This document shows, piece after piece, positions 29,028 through 36,612 of a stretch of 64,000 nt of DNA. The stretch is taken from assembly GCF_947488135.1 (NCBI RefSeq), contig NZ_CANKYW010000010.1:23431-87430 (forward strand), written 5' to 3'. Source of the DNA: an uncultured Marivita sp. (GTDB taxonomy: Bacteria; Pseudomonadota; Alphaproteobacteria; Rhodobacterales; Rhodobacteraceae). The notes beneath the pieces were generated by a model that had not been told where the DNA came from, ran no database searches, and saw nothing but the letters and a program-made list of their open reading frames with translations. The translations under genes and the position numbers were made by a program. Numbering within the stretch: position 1 is the first letter of the stretch; each line of letters begins with the position of its first letter.

Positions 29028-29468
29028 ATGCTCACAGTCTCTACCTACCACACCCACACCCACGGCACACCAAGTGACCGTATCTCGCTCAGCTATGAAG
29101 CGCGGTTTCTGCGGCGACGTGTTCTGACCACGGATGGCGGTCTGGCGTTCCTGCTCGACCTTGAACAGACCACCTCGCTCGATCACGGCGGTGCGCTCAT
29201 CCTCGAAGACGGGCGCGAGATCCAAGTGGTCGCCGCCCCCGAACCTCTGCTGGAGATCACCGGCGACAACCTCGTGCGCCTTGCCTGGCACATCGGCAAC
29301 CGCCACACGCCCTGTCAGGTCGAGCCCACCCGCCTGCTGATCCAGCCCGACCACGTGATCCGCGACATGCTGGGCAAGCTGGGCGCGACGGTGACGGAAC
29401 GCGTCGAACCCTTTACCCCGGAAGGAGGCGCCTACGGTCATGGACGGACCCATTCGCACGCCCACTGA
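29028..29468 (+). CDS. ureE: UreE, urease nickel metallochaperone
   Basis: UreE delivers nickel to UreG and urease. The 146-residue protein has the UreE fold with the conserved AWHIGNRHTPCQ, whose His binds nickel at the dimer interface. The C-terminus [10 protein letters not shown] is His-rich, and the N-terminus YHTHTHGT adds three more His. The last 29 bases overlap ureF. Confidence 0.93.
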   Translation: MLTVSTYHTHTHGTPSDRISLSYEARFLRRRVLTTDGGLAFLLDLEQTTSLDHGGALILEDGREIQVVAAPEPLLEITGDNLVRLAWHIGNRHTPCQVEPTRLLIQPDHVIRDMLGKLGATVTERVEPFTPEGGAYGHGRTHSHAH

Positions 29469-30090
29469 TCCGATCCTGACGCTGGCGCAATGGCTGTCGC
29501 CGGGCTTCCCCATCGGGGCCTTTGCCTATTCCAGCGGGCTTGAGCAGGCGATCGCCGACAAGGTGGTCATACCCGCCACGGTCGAGGATTGGCTGTCGGA
29601 CATGCTCTGCCATGGCAATGGCCTGGCCGACGCCATCCTGATCCGCGCGGCAGCCGACGCATCCGATCCGTCAGAGATCGACGAGGTTGCCCGCGCCTTT
29701 TGCCCAAGCCGCGAACGTCTTCTGGAACTTGATGCTCAAGGCACGGCCTTCTGTGACCAGCTGCGCGCCAATTGGGGGATCGACGTCTTAAACCTCACCT
29801 ATCCCGTCGCGCTTGGCGTCGGCATCAAACATCTCGACTTGCCGCTGACCATGGCGGTGCAGATGTATCTTCACGCCTGGGTCAGTGCCGTGGTCGCCGC
29901 CTGCCAACGCCTGATGGCGCTGGGTCAGACCGAGGCACAGCGCATCGTCGCGGCGCTCGCTCCGCTCTGCTCCGAGATCGCGATCCAGTCCGAGGCGATG
30001 TCTCTTGACGACATGACCAGCCAAAGCTTCGCTGCCGACATCGCCGCGATGCGTCACGAAACCCTCAGCCCAAGGATTTTCCGCACATGA
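29440..30090 (+). CDS. ureF: UreF, urease accessory protein
   Basis: The 216-residue helical protein carries [19 protein letters not shown], the UreF hallmark. UreF bridges UreD-urease and UreG and gates GTP hydrolysis. ATG 29440 lies inside the end of ureE; the overlap of 29 bases suggests coupling. Confidence 0.93.
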   Translation: MDGPIRTPTDPILTLAQWLSPGFPIGAFAYSSGLEQAIADKVVIPATVEDWLSDMLCHGNGLADAILIRAAADASDPSEIDEVARAFCPSRERLLELDAQGTAFCDQLRANWGIDVLNLTYPVALGVGIKHLDLPLTMAVQMYLHAWVSAVVAACQRLMALGQTEAQRIVAALAPLCSEIAIQSEAMSLDDMTSQSFAADIAAMRHETLSPRIFRT

Positions 30091-30698
30091 GCACCCGCAA
30101 TGGACCCCTTCGCGTTGGTATTGGTGGCCCCGTCGGCGCCGGGAAAACCTCGCTCACCGCAGCGCTGGCGAAGCGCCTCAAAGACACCCATTCCGTCGGT
30201 GTTATCACCAACGACATCTACACGCAGGAAGATGCCGAGGCGCTGATGCGCATGCAGATCCTGCCGCAGGACCGGGTGATCGGCGTGGAAACCGGCGGTT
30301 GCCCGCACACGGCGATCCGCGAGGATGCCTCGATCAACCTGGCCGCTGTGGCCGAGATGGTCCGCCGTCACCCCGAGGTCGAGGTGGTGCTGATCGAAAG
30401 CGGCGGGGACAACTTGTCGGCCACGTTCAGCCCGGAACTGGCGGACGTGACGCTCTACGTGATCGACGTGGCCGCAGGCGAGGAGATCCCGCGCAAGGGC
30501 GGGCCTGCGCTGACACGATCGGACATTCTGGTGATCAACAAGACCGACCTCGCGCCGCATGTCGGCGCCTCGCTCGAGGTGATGGACCGCGACGCCACCA
30601 AGATGCGCGAAGGTCGGCCCTTCGTCTTCGCCGCAGTGCGTCATGACAAGGGTGTCGACGATGTTCTGGGGCATCTGAAACGGATTTCCGGGCTCTGA
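30087..30698 (+). CDS. ureG: UreG, GTPase for urease nickel insertion
   Basis: This 203-residue SIMIBI GTPase has a P-loop [10 protein letters not shown] at 13-22, the metal-binding CPH of [11 protein letters not shown], and [10 protein letters not shown] for guanine recognition. It couples GTP hydrolysis to nickel delivery. It overlaps ureF by 4 bases and ends the operon. Confidence 0.96.
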   Translation: MSTRNGPLRVGIGGPVGAGKTSLTAALAKRLKDTHSVGVITNDIYTQEDAEALMRMQILPQDRVIGVETGGCPHTAIREDASINLAAVAEMVRRHPEVEVVLIESGGDNLSATFSPELADVTLYVIDVAAGEEIPRKGGPALTRSDILVINKTDLAPHVGASLEVMDRDATKMREGRPFVFAAVRHDKGVDDVLGHLKRISGL

Positions 30699-30795
30699 CC
30701 GTGGGGTCTCACTCGTGCTTCATTTGCGAAAGGTTCATCTTTTGTGTATGTTGTGGGCGAGGCAGACATAACAACAAGAAATTGCGCGCACACCC

Positions 30796-31254
30796 ATGGC
30801 GGAACTCGGAAAACAAATTGCGGCGCTGCCCATGCGCTGGAAAAAGGACGGAACCTTTCAGGTTCTGATGGTCACGTCACGCGAAACCAAGCGGTGGATC
30901 ATGCCGAAAGGCTGGACCATGAACGGGAAAAAACCCTGGGTCGCGGCAGAAATCGAGGCCTTGGAAGAGGCGGGCGCGGTTGGCTATATCGGCAAGGACG
31001 TGCTGGGAATCTATACTTACAAGAAGAAGCTGGACGACGGCTCATCGCTGAAATGCGAAGTCGATGTGTATCCGATGGTTGTCGAAAATCTCAAGCGCAA
31101 CTGGAAAGAACGCGACGAGCGCAAGCGCAAATGGTTCTCGGCCAAGGGCGCGGCCAAACGGGTCAGCGAACCGGAGCTTGCAAAACTTCTGCGCAGCCTC
31201 ATGAAGAAACCGGCGAAGCAGCCGGTGATCCGCGAATTCCTCAAAGCGTCCTGA
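30796..31254 (+). CDS. NUDIX hydrolase-family protein
   Basis: The 152-residue protein resembles the diphosphoinositol-polyphosphate-type NUDIX branch: WIMPKGW opens the box and EIEALEEAGAV ends it. The box is imperfect: the usual Arg before the first Glu is Ile, and the Glu six residues after the Gly is Lys, while the metal-binding Glu-Glu pair is kept. Activity may be altered. Downstream residues are very basic (KERDERKRKWF). Its stop is 4 bases from the convergent peroxidase stop. Confidence 0.78.
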   Translation: MAELGKQIAALPMRWKKDGTFQVLMVTSRETKRWIMPKGWTMNGKKPWVAAEIEALEEAGAVGYIGKDVLGIYTYKKKLDDGSSLKCEVDVYPMVVENLKRNWKERDERKRKWFSAKGAAKRVSEPELAKLLRSLMKKPAKQPVIREFLKAS

Positions 31255-31258
31255 GAGC

Positions 31259-32548
31259 TCAATCCACCGGCAATCCGCTGGGCACGCTCTTCGGTCGGCC
31301 AAGCGGGCGCATAAGCGCTGTCTCCCCGGTCAGGCTTTCGAGAAAGGCCACGATGTCGTCCACCTGCGCCTCCGACAGAGGCACGGGTCGCACGTCCAGA
31401 AACGCGGCCTGACGCTCCATTTCGAGCGTATCGGTCTGGATCACGAAATCGATCTCCTGCACCCACGGAACCTCCGGCAACGCGGCTTTCTCCGGTGTCC
31501 AATCGGCCCGCATCCTCAACGGGTCAGCCATGTGGTGCACCATGTCCCGCAGGTTCGCATAGGCGCCGTTATGGCCGTAAGGCGCCGTCAGCGCGACGTT
31601 GCGCAAAGAGGGCGTGCGGAAGCGGTACGCGTCTTCCAGATCGTCGGTCGCGCCCATGCGCCCGACATCGCGCGGGATCGGGTCCCAGATGCGGGTCCGG
31701 CCGGGGCCGAAGGCGGGCAAGGCCATCGCGTGAAATTCCTGGTCGGACAGCAACGGACCGTTATGGCACTGCACGCAGCGCGCCTCGCCAAAGAACAACT
31801 GCCGCCCGCGCTCTGCCGCCTCGGGCAGGGGGGTGCCATCCGTCAGGAACGCGTCATAGGGGCTGTCGTAGTTTGTCCACTCAGTGCCGATGAAGGCCGC
31901 CAACGCGTTGCCGATCTCGACGATGGTCACGTCCTCGGGACGCTCGATATGATCGAAGGCGGCAACGAACATCTCGCCATAGTCCGAAATTGTCCGCACC
32001 CGCTTGGCGATGATCGGCCAGGCTCTGTCGATCCGGTCCTTCACTGCCCCCGCGATCTCGTTCTCGCCGACATTCCCGGCCATTTCGAATTGCGATGTCA
32101 TCGGAAAGAGCGCCTGCGCCGCGAGGATCGTCTCCAACCCCTGCGGCAGCCATTCCTCGGCGGGGCTGTCATAGTCGTTGCCGTAGATATCCGACATCTC
32201 CAGCCGCCCGTCGTGGAACAGCACCCGCACATCCTTGTGGCCGAGGTTCCAGAGCGCCGGTGCATTGCGCGGGATACGTTTGCGGATGCGGTCCGGGCCA
32301 TCGCCGGGCGTGCGGTCGGCACCAAGCCCAGTCCCGCCTTCTCCGATGCCCAGTGACAGCCCGTCGCTGCCGCCCAGATCGTGATGGTGACACGTCCCGC
32401 ACGAGATATTCCTGTTGCCGCTCAGGATCTTGTCGTAAAACAGCAATTGACCGATCCGGGCCTTATCCGCATCGAAGGCGATGAAATCCTCGGCCGTGAT
32501 CGGTTGCGCCAGAGCAGGCGGGGCGGCCAGGAAAAGAGCGAAGAGCAG
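31259..32548 (-). CDS. Di-haem cytochrome c peroxidase/MauG-family protein
   Basis: The mature protein has two c-type haem sites, CGTCH (about 50-54) and CVQCH (about 258-262), spaced as in bacterial cytochrome c peroxidases and MauG-like enzymes. An apparent signal peptide (LLFALFLAAPPALA) precedes it, so it is periplasmic. The start is uncertain: no ATG, GTG or TTG lies in frame just before the signal peptide. I placed it at a CTG (32546-32548), and the open frame continues far upstream across the divergent Sel1 gene. It may reduce peroxide or oxidise a partner protein. Confidence 0.78.
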   Translation of the reverse strand: MLFALFLAAPPALAQPITAEDFIAFDADKARIGQLLFYDKILSGNRNISCGTCHHHDLGGSDGLSLGIGEGGTGLGADRTPGDGPDRIRKRIPRNAPALWNLGHKDVRVLFHDGRLEMSDIYGNDYDSPAEEWLPQGLETILAAQALFPMTSQFEMAGNVGENEIAGAVKDRIDRAWPIIAKRVRTISDYGEMFVAAFDHIERPEDVTIVEIGNALAAFIGTEWTNYDSPYDAFLTDGTPLPEAAERGRQLFFGEARCVQCHNGPLLSDQEFHAMALPAFGPGRTRIWDPIPRDVGRMGATDDLEDAYRFRTPSLRNVALTAPYGHNGAYANLRDMVHHMADPLRMRADWTPEKAALPEVPWVQEIDFVIQTDTLEMERQAAFLDVRPVPLSEAQVDDIVAFLESLTGETALMRPLGRPKSVPSGLPVD

Positions 32549-32554
32549 ACCGAG

Positions 32555-33031
32555 ATGAAATGGACCGGACGGATTGTGTCCTGCTGCCTGATGGCGGTTC
32601 CGGCTCTGGCCGATATCGAGGACGCACGCGATCTGATGGAAGAGGGGCGTTTCGAGGAAGCGCGCGACGCCCTTTGGCCCGCCGCGCGCTCGGGCAATGC
32701 CGAGGCCGAGGAGCTGATCGGCGTGATGTACGCCCTCGGGCTCGGCGTCGAACAGGACCACGTCCGCGCGTTCGACTGGTATCTGCGGTCCGCGATGAAG
32801 GGTCACGCGGGCGCGCAATCGGGTGTCGGCTGGTATTATGAAACCGGTCTCGGCCTGCCCGCCCCCGACCTTGTCCGCGCGTTCCTGTGGTATCAGCTTT
32901 CGACCATCGGCGGAGACCCCGACGCCGCAATCTCGGTCGAGGAGGTGATTAAGAAGATGACGCCGGAGCAAATAGACCATGCGCAACAGCTCGTGGATGA
33001 CTACCGGGTCTGGCTCTACCCGTTTCGGTAA
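32555..33031 (+). CDS. Exported Sel1-repeat protein
   Basis: ATG 32555 begins a 158-residue protein with a signal peptide ending near ALA-DIE. At least two Sel1/TPR-like repeats are visible: AEAEELIGVMYALGLGVEQD and AGAQSGVGWYYETGLGLPAP. Such solenoids mediate protein contacts. It stands head to head with the peroxidase gene, with only 6 bases between the proposed starts. Confidence 0.75.
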   Translation: MKWTGRIVSCCLMAVPALADIEDARDLMEEGRFEEARDALWPAARSGNAEAEELIGVMYALGLGVEQDHVRAFDWYLRSAMKGHAGAQSGVGWYYETGLGLPAPDLVRAFLWYQLSTIGGDPDAAISVEEVIKKMTPEQIDHAQQLVDDYRVWLYPFR

Positions 33032-33126
33032 GTGTTGCGGATCGGGGTAGCAGGGGCAAGTGGCGGGAATGTGGCGGTGCAATTATCGCGAAAAATCCAA
33101 GTTGAAGACTGTATGGCCCAAACTTC

Positions 33127-33645
33127 CTAAGTATGTTCGGTAAATGACTTGTGAAACGACAAGATAACTATACTTGCAAGCCTGTGAGTGTTCATCGCTT
33201 CACTTATGGTTGTTTGCCTCAAGCCAGCGTGAGCAAAGTCGTGCCGCCAATCAAGTATCTGATCCAGTTGCTTGATTGGGTTTTTTCCGCTTAATTTGAC
33301 TGCCATCTTCCTTCGGCGGTCCAAAACTTCGTCGAATCTATCACATAATGCTGTATCGAAAGTACTTGCATATCTTCTCAAGTCACGATGCGAAATCTTG
33401 CTGCTAAGTTTCTTATAGTTTCTTTCTGTAAATCCTTCGAATTCTCTTCCAAATCTTGCAGCGTAGGAAATCATCGTAGTCTTGACACAAGTTTCGTACA
33501 TTGCAGCAATTGTTACTACGAGCATGCCCGCCAAATCGGCACGAAACTCGACTACTCCGCGTGACCCTGCGGGAACGAACTGATCCATTTCCTCGACAAG
33601 TTTATCGACCCGCAAGAAGTGTTCCTGTAGCTCGGCTGGAAGCAT
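33127..33645 (-). CDS. HEPN-domain protein, putative RNase partner of DUF262
   Basis: This 172-residue mostly helical protein contains Arg134-x4-His139 in DWRHDFAHAG, the R-x4-H motif that forms the RNase site of HEPN domains. An acidic residue in MYETC (about 51) fits the helical pattern of HEPN families linked to DUF262 proteins. Its ATG abuts the TAG of the DUF262 gene, so the two are one operon. The DNA is visibly AT-richer than the surroundings (27 of 60 bases are G or C at 33301-33360). HEPN RNases commonly act in abortive-infection or toxin systems. Function here is inferred from motif and context. Confidence 0.72.
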   Translation of the reverse strand: MLPAELQEHFLRVDKLVEEMDQFVPAGSRGVVEFRADLAGMLVVTIAAMYETCVKTTMISYAARFGREFEGFTERNYKKLSSKISHRDLRRYASTFDTALCDRFDEVLDRRRKMAVKLSGKNPIKQLDQILDWRHDFAHAGLRQTTISEAMNTHRLASIVILSFHKSFTEHT

Positions 33646-34710
33646 CTAGATCGTCTGTTTGGCGATTTCAATCCTGCGTTGTAGCACAACTGTGTCTGTT
33701 GTGCCGCCCGTAATGCGCTCTAAAAACTCGGGAACTTCCAAAAGTCGTTTATATCCATCGCGAAGGCGAGTTCCGTCTATGGTGTCGTCTTCAAGTAGGG
33801 TCACCATGACAGCTTCAAGGACAGCGGAATTTATTATTCCGCGCGGCCTAAACGGCTTCTCTAGGTTCTCACTAACCAATTCAGCCACCTTAGGGAACTT
33901 CTCTGCGAATTTTTCTGCTTCCGCGGAATCAAAATCACGGTTATCCTTCATGAATTTGTTCAGGTGGCTTAGCATTGGTTTTTCGTAGTCTTTCCAGCTA
34001 TGAAACAGTGAAAAGAGTCGAAGCACCAACTCAACATCCTTTTGGTTTTTGTCGGGCTTCTTGAGTCCAAGAATTTTTTGCCATTCCGGCGTCTCATTCA
34101 ATTTCCAGAGTTTGGAAACAATCTCACCCCTATAAACAGCGTTGCGAATTTCCTGCGGCTTCAGAAGTGTGCCTCCAGTATTAAGGCGTTCGAAGATGTG
34201 GAATACGCTATCTCCAGTGCCGGAAGGAGTAATCTGGCGGATATTGATCGCTCTAAGGGTTGAGTTTCGAACTTTCCTCTGGTAGCGTGGAGGGAGTTCT
34301 TCGAATGTTTTGCCGTTGAAGTCGGAACGTTCTGCTAAGCCTTTGAGTCGAAATACCTGCCGCTTGCCCTTATCATCAGCTTCACCAAAGTATCCTTCAA
34401 TGAAATATTTGACCGACATTAAACGTTGTTGGCCATCTATTACCTCAAGTTCTCCCTGATCATTCTCGTAGAGAAACACCTGTGGAACGGGAAGGCCCAT
34501 CAAGAATGATTCTATGAGTTTTGATGACTGTTCGATCTTCCAAACAAATTTGCGTTGGTAGAAAGGTATTATGATATCTCCACGCTGTATCTGGGAAGCC
34601 AATAACTCAAGTGATGGATCCGAAGGTGCGACCGAGATGTCAAATTCAACATAAGGCTCCTCGTCAATTTCTTCGACTGTTTCCAGTAGTTCTTCGTCAG
34701 CGATGCTCAA
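33646..34710 (-). CDS. DUF262 (ParB/GmrSD-N-like) protein
   Basis: The 354-residue protein has the DUF262 core: IPFYQRKFVW at 48-57 and the signature IDGQQRLMS with DGQQR at 92-96, as in the nuclease/NTPase half of GmrS. No DUF1524 HNH domain follows, so it is not a complete GmrSD; the C-terminal 200 residues are helical with no recognised motif. A HEPN gene follows with no gap. DUF262 proteins occur mainly in anti-phage or modified-DNA restriction loci. Low G+C and lack of relation to the neighbours suggest horizontal transfer. Confidence 0.8.
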   Translation of the reverse strand: MSIADEELLETVEEIDEEPYVEFDISVAPSDPSLELLASQIQRGDIIIPFYQRKFVWKIEQSSKLIESFLMGLPVPQVFLYENDQGELEVIDGQQRLMSVKYFIEGYFGEADDKGKRQVFRLKGLAERSDFNGKTFEELPPRYQRKVRNSTLRAINIRQITPSGTGDSVFHIFERLNTGGTLLKPQEIRNAVYRGEIVSKLWKLNETPEWQKILGLKKPDKNQKDVELVLRLFSLFHSWKDYEKPMLSHLNKFMKDNRDFDSAEAEKFAEKFPKVAELVSENLEKPFRPRGIINSAVLEAVMVTLLEDDTIDGTRLRDGYKRLLEVPEFLERITGGTTDTVVLQRRIEIAKQTI

Positions 34711-34819
34711 GTTGTACCTAACTCTTCGTTCCAGAGATTGCCTTGCTGAGTACCAAGCATGACTACTTTGGTAGCTCGTTGCAACAATCCTGAGTCATTT
34801 TTCGACATTCAGTTAGACA

Positions 34820-34848
34820 GTTATAGAGGACGTCGATGTAGGGTTGAA
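34820..34848 (-). promoter_or_regulatory. Candidate promoter of the DUF262-HEPN operon
   Basis: On the minus strand TTCAAC (34848-34843), a 17-base spacer and TATAAC (34825-34820) precede the DUF262 start by about 110 bases. The -35 box overlaps an inverted repeat, GTTGA/TCAAC, which could be an operator. The -35 match to consensus is only partial. Confidence 0.35.
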
Positions 34849-34857
34849 CAGTCAACA

Positions 34858-34911
34858 GCGGGCGGAGCCCGCCGCGCATCGTCATGCTGGAAGCATGCCT
34901 CTGGCATGACG
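34858..34911. repeat. Two adjacent hairpins upstream of the DUF262 operon
   Basis: GCGGGC/GCCCGC (34858-34872, 3-base loop) is followed by CGTCATGC/GCATGACG (34880-34887 and 34904-34911), whose loop contains a second small palindrome, GCATGCC/GGCATG. This is the first part of the gene-free stretch 34711-35444, in which I find no credible coding sequence or RNA gene, only these and further hairpins. Confidence 0.55.
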
Positions 34912-35052
34912 CGCCCCCACGCGGCGGCGATTTGGGTGAGGCAGGGGGAACCTCAGACCCTCTTCGGATATGGCAGAGATAAACCACGCCACTCGGCCGT
35001 CGGATTGCCCCTTCGCGCGTCGGCGATGCGCGGCACTTCCCAAGCGGGCGAC

Positions 35053-35097
35053 CGAGCCTTCGAAGGCTCGGGGCACGTCTTTTCGAAAAGACGTGCC
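35053..35097. repeat. Paired perfect palindromes centred on TTCGAA
   Basis: The 18-base palindrome CGAGCCTTCGAAGGCTCG (35053-35070) is followed after one base by a perfect 26-base palindrome (35072-35097; arms GGCACGTCTTTTC and GAAAAGACGTGCC). The layout mirrors 20393-20433 but with a different sequence. No T-run follows. This may be a mobile REP-like unit or a double protein-binding site. Confidence 0.7.
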
Positions 35098-35143
35098 ACC
35101 GCGCGGTGCATATCGAATGCGTTAACCCTCCATCCCCCATACC

Positions 35144-35170
35144 TCCCGCCACAAAGCGCTTTGAGCGGGA
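35144..35170. repeat. Nested palindrome in the gene-free stretch
   Basis: CAAAGCGCTTTG (35152-35163) is a 12-base palindrome enclosed by TCCCGC (35144-35149) and GCGGGA (35165-35170), together forming one long imperfect hairpin. No gene begins or ends nearby. Confidence 0.55.
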
Positions 35171-35350
35171 AGGGTCACTCCCATGCCGCGACACTACATG
35201 ACACATCTCTCACATGCCGGAAGGCTGACCATGAGAGACCGGTTTCCGAACAGGCCCTGAGACCCAGGGTACAGGTCGCCCGTTGAATCGGGGATCGTTA
35301 GAGAACTGTCAGACCCATAAGGGCGGCGCCGCTTCTTCTCTGAAACACAC

Positions 35351-35416
35351 GTCATCCTCGGGCTCGACCCGAGGACCTCATGCAAACCGGATCCTCGGGT
35401 CACGCCCGAGGATGAC
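35351..35416. repeat. Inverted pair of CTCGGG-type repeats
   Basis: A unit starting GTCATCCTCGGGC (35351) has its own hairpin, CCTCGGG-CTCGA-CCCGAGG. An inverted copy follows, ending GCCCGAGGATGAC (35416). Together they make a long imperfect inverted repeat with an 11-base spacer. Elements of the form ATCCTCGGG..CCCGAGGAT are, to my knowledge, widespread in alphaproteobacterial intergenic DNA. Confidence 0.65.
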
Positions 35417-35444
35417 GATACGCTGTGCCTTGATTTCTCCAACG

Positions 35445-35474
35445 AAAAAGGCCCCGGAGTTTCCTCCGAGGCCC
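35445..35474 (-). terminator. Rho-independent terminator of the TRAP operon
   Basis: On the minus strand GGGCCTCGGAG, GAAA and CTCCGGGGCC form a strong stem followed by TTTTT. It lies 21 bases past the dctP stop and ends the minus-strand unit that begins at 41224. Confidence 0.88.
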
Positions 35475-35495
35475 AGAACCGCGTGCAGTACGAGG

Positions 35496-36554
35496 TCAGT
35501 TCAGATCGGCCTCGTATTCTGCCGCAAGGTCCGCTTCGGCTTCCTCGACCGCCTTGGTCAGCGCGTCGAAGATTTCCGGGCCGCCTTCGACGTTCTCCTG
35601 GAACCAGTCGAACACCGGCGACGCCGCCTCGCGGAAGGCTTCTTTCTCTTCCGGTGTCGGCACATAGAGGTCCCCGCCACCGGCGACGAACTCTTCATAG
35701 GCCTGGATCGACTTGCGCTTCGGGCTGGCGAATGTCGCCTGTTGCAGCGCGTAGAACCCGTCCGCCACCACGCGGCGCAGGTCTTCGGGCATGGACATGA
35801 ATTTCTCGTTGTTCATCACCCAGATCGCACCCATGTAGGCGTGCCCGTCCAGCGTGAGGTATTGCAGGCCCGCATCCGGGAACTTCATGCCCATGATGTC
35901 GGTGATGCCGTTCTTGGACCCGTCCACAACCCCGGTCTGGAGCGAGGTGAAGAGCTCGGGCCAGCTGATCGGGGTCGGCGACGCGCCCAGCACCTTGACC
36001 AGCTCTTGCGGCAGGTCAGCGACCACCGTGCGGATCTTGAGCCCTTCGAGATCGGAGGGCTGCGTCACACGGCGCTGCGTGTTGGCGAAGTTGCGCCAGC
36101 CGCCGGTGTTGCCGATGGTCATGATGCGGATCGTGTCACCGGAATCCTCGAGCGCCATGTCGCGCATCGTGCGGGTGAAGTCACCCGACAGCACATGCTC
36201 CGCCACGCGGTCATCCGACATGAGATACGGCAGGTCCAGCACCTGCACGTAGGGGAAGATCCCCGCAGCCCCGCCCGAGGTGGTCACGAATACGTCGATG
36301 GACCCGTCAGAGACGCCCTGCAAACACTCCGCCCCGCCAGAGCAAAGCTGCGTGCCGATGAAAAGCTCGACCGCGATGCGCCCGTTGGAGGCGTTCTCGA
36401 CATGGTTCTTGAAGACGACCAGACCGTCGTAATCCTCGTCGTTCTCGTTCGAGTTGGCAGTCGCGCGGATGGTGAAATCCTGCGCCGCTGCGGTGATCGC
36501 GCTGCCAGCCAGCAGTGCTGCGGTCAGTGCCGCCGTTGTAAGACCTTTGAGCAT
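35496..36554 (-). CDS. dctP: TRAP transporter substrate-binding protein (DctP family)
   Basis: The 352-residue periplasmic protein captures a solute for the TRAP importer. ATG 36554 has AGGGAGA upstream and starts a signal peptide ending near AAA-QDF. DctP features include the conserved Arg of LEGLKIRTVVA, which salt-bridges a carboxylate in most family members, and TGVVDGSKNGITDI. A carboxylate-bearing solute is therefore likely, but which one is unknown. It is the last gene of the operon. Confidence 0.9.
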   Translation of the reverse strand: MLKGLTTAALTAALLAGSAITAAAQDFTIRATANSNENDEDYDGLVVFKNHVENASNGRIAVELFIGTQLCSGGAECLQGVSDGSIDVFVTTSGGAAGIFPYVQVLDLPYLMSDDRVAEHVLSGDFTRTMRDMALEDSGDTIRIMTIGNTGGWRNFANTQRRVTQPSDLEGLKIRTVVADLPQELVKVLGASPTPISWPELFTSLQTGVVDGSKNGITDIMGMKFPDAGLQYLTLDGHAYMGAIWVMNNEKFMSMPEDLRRVVADGFYALQQATFASPKRKSIQAYEEFVAGGGDLYVPTPEEKEAFREAASPVFDWFQENVEGGPEIFDALTKAVEEAEADLAAEYEADLN

Positions 36555-36612
36555 TTGGTTCTCCCTGTTGCTTCTCGTTGGTCGGTTGCGCGGATCGTAG
36601 GATCCGCAGGTG

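Noticed and set aside
33032..33126. Direct repeats marking an insertion of the DUF262-HEPN island
   Set aside because: No matching direct repeats could be recognised at either edge by eye.
34759..35286. Open frames on both strands of the gene-free stretch
   Set aside because: Their translations run through palindromes, lack ribosome binding sites and show no protein-like pattern.
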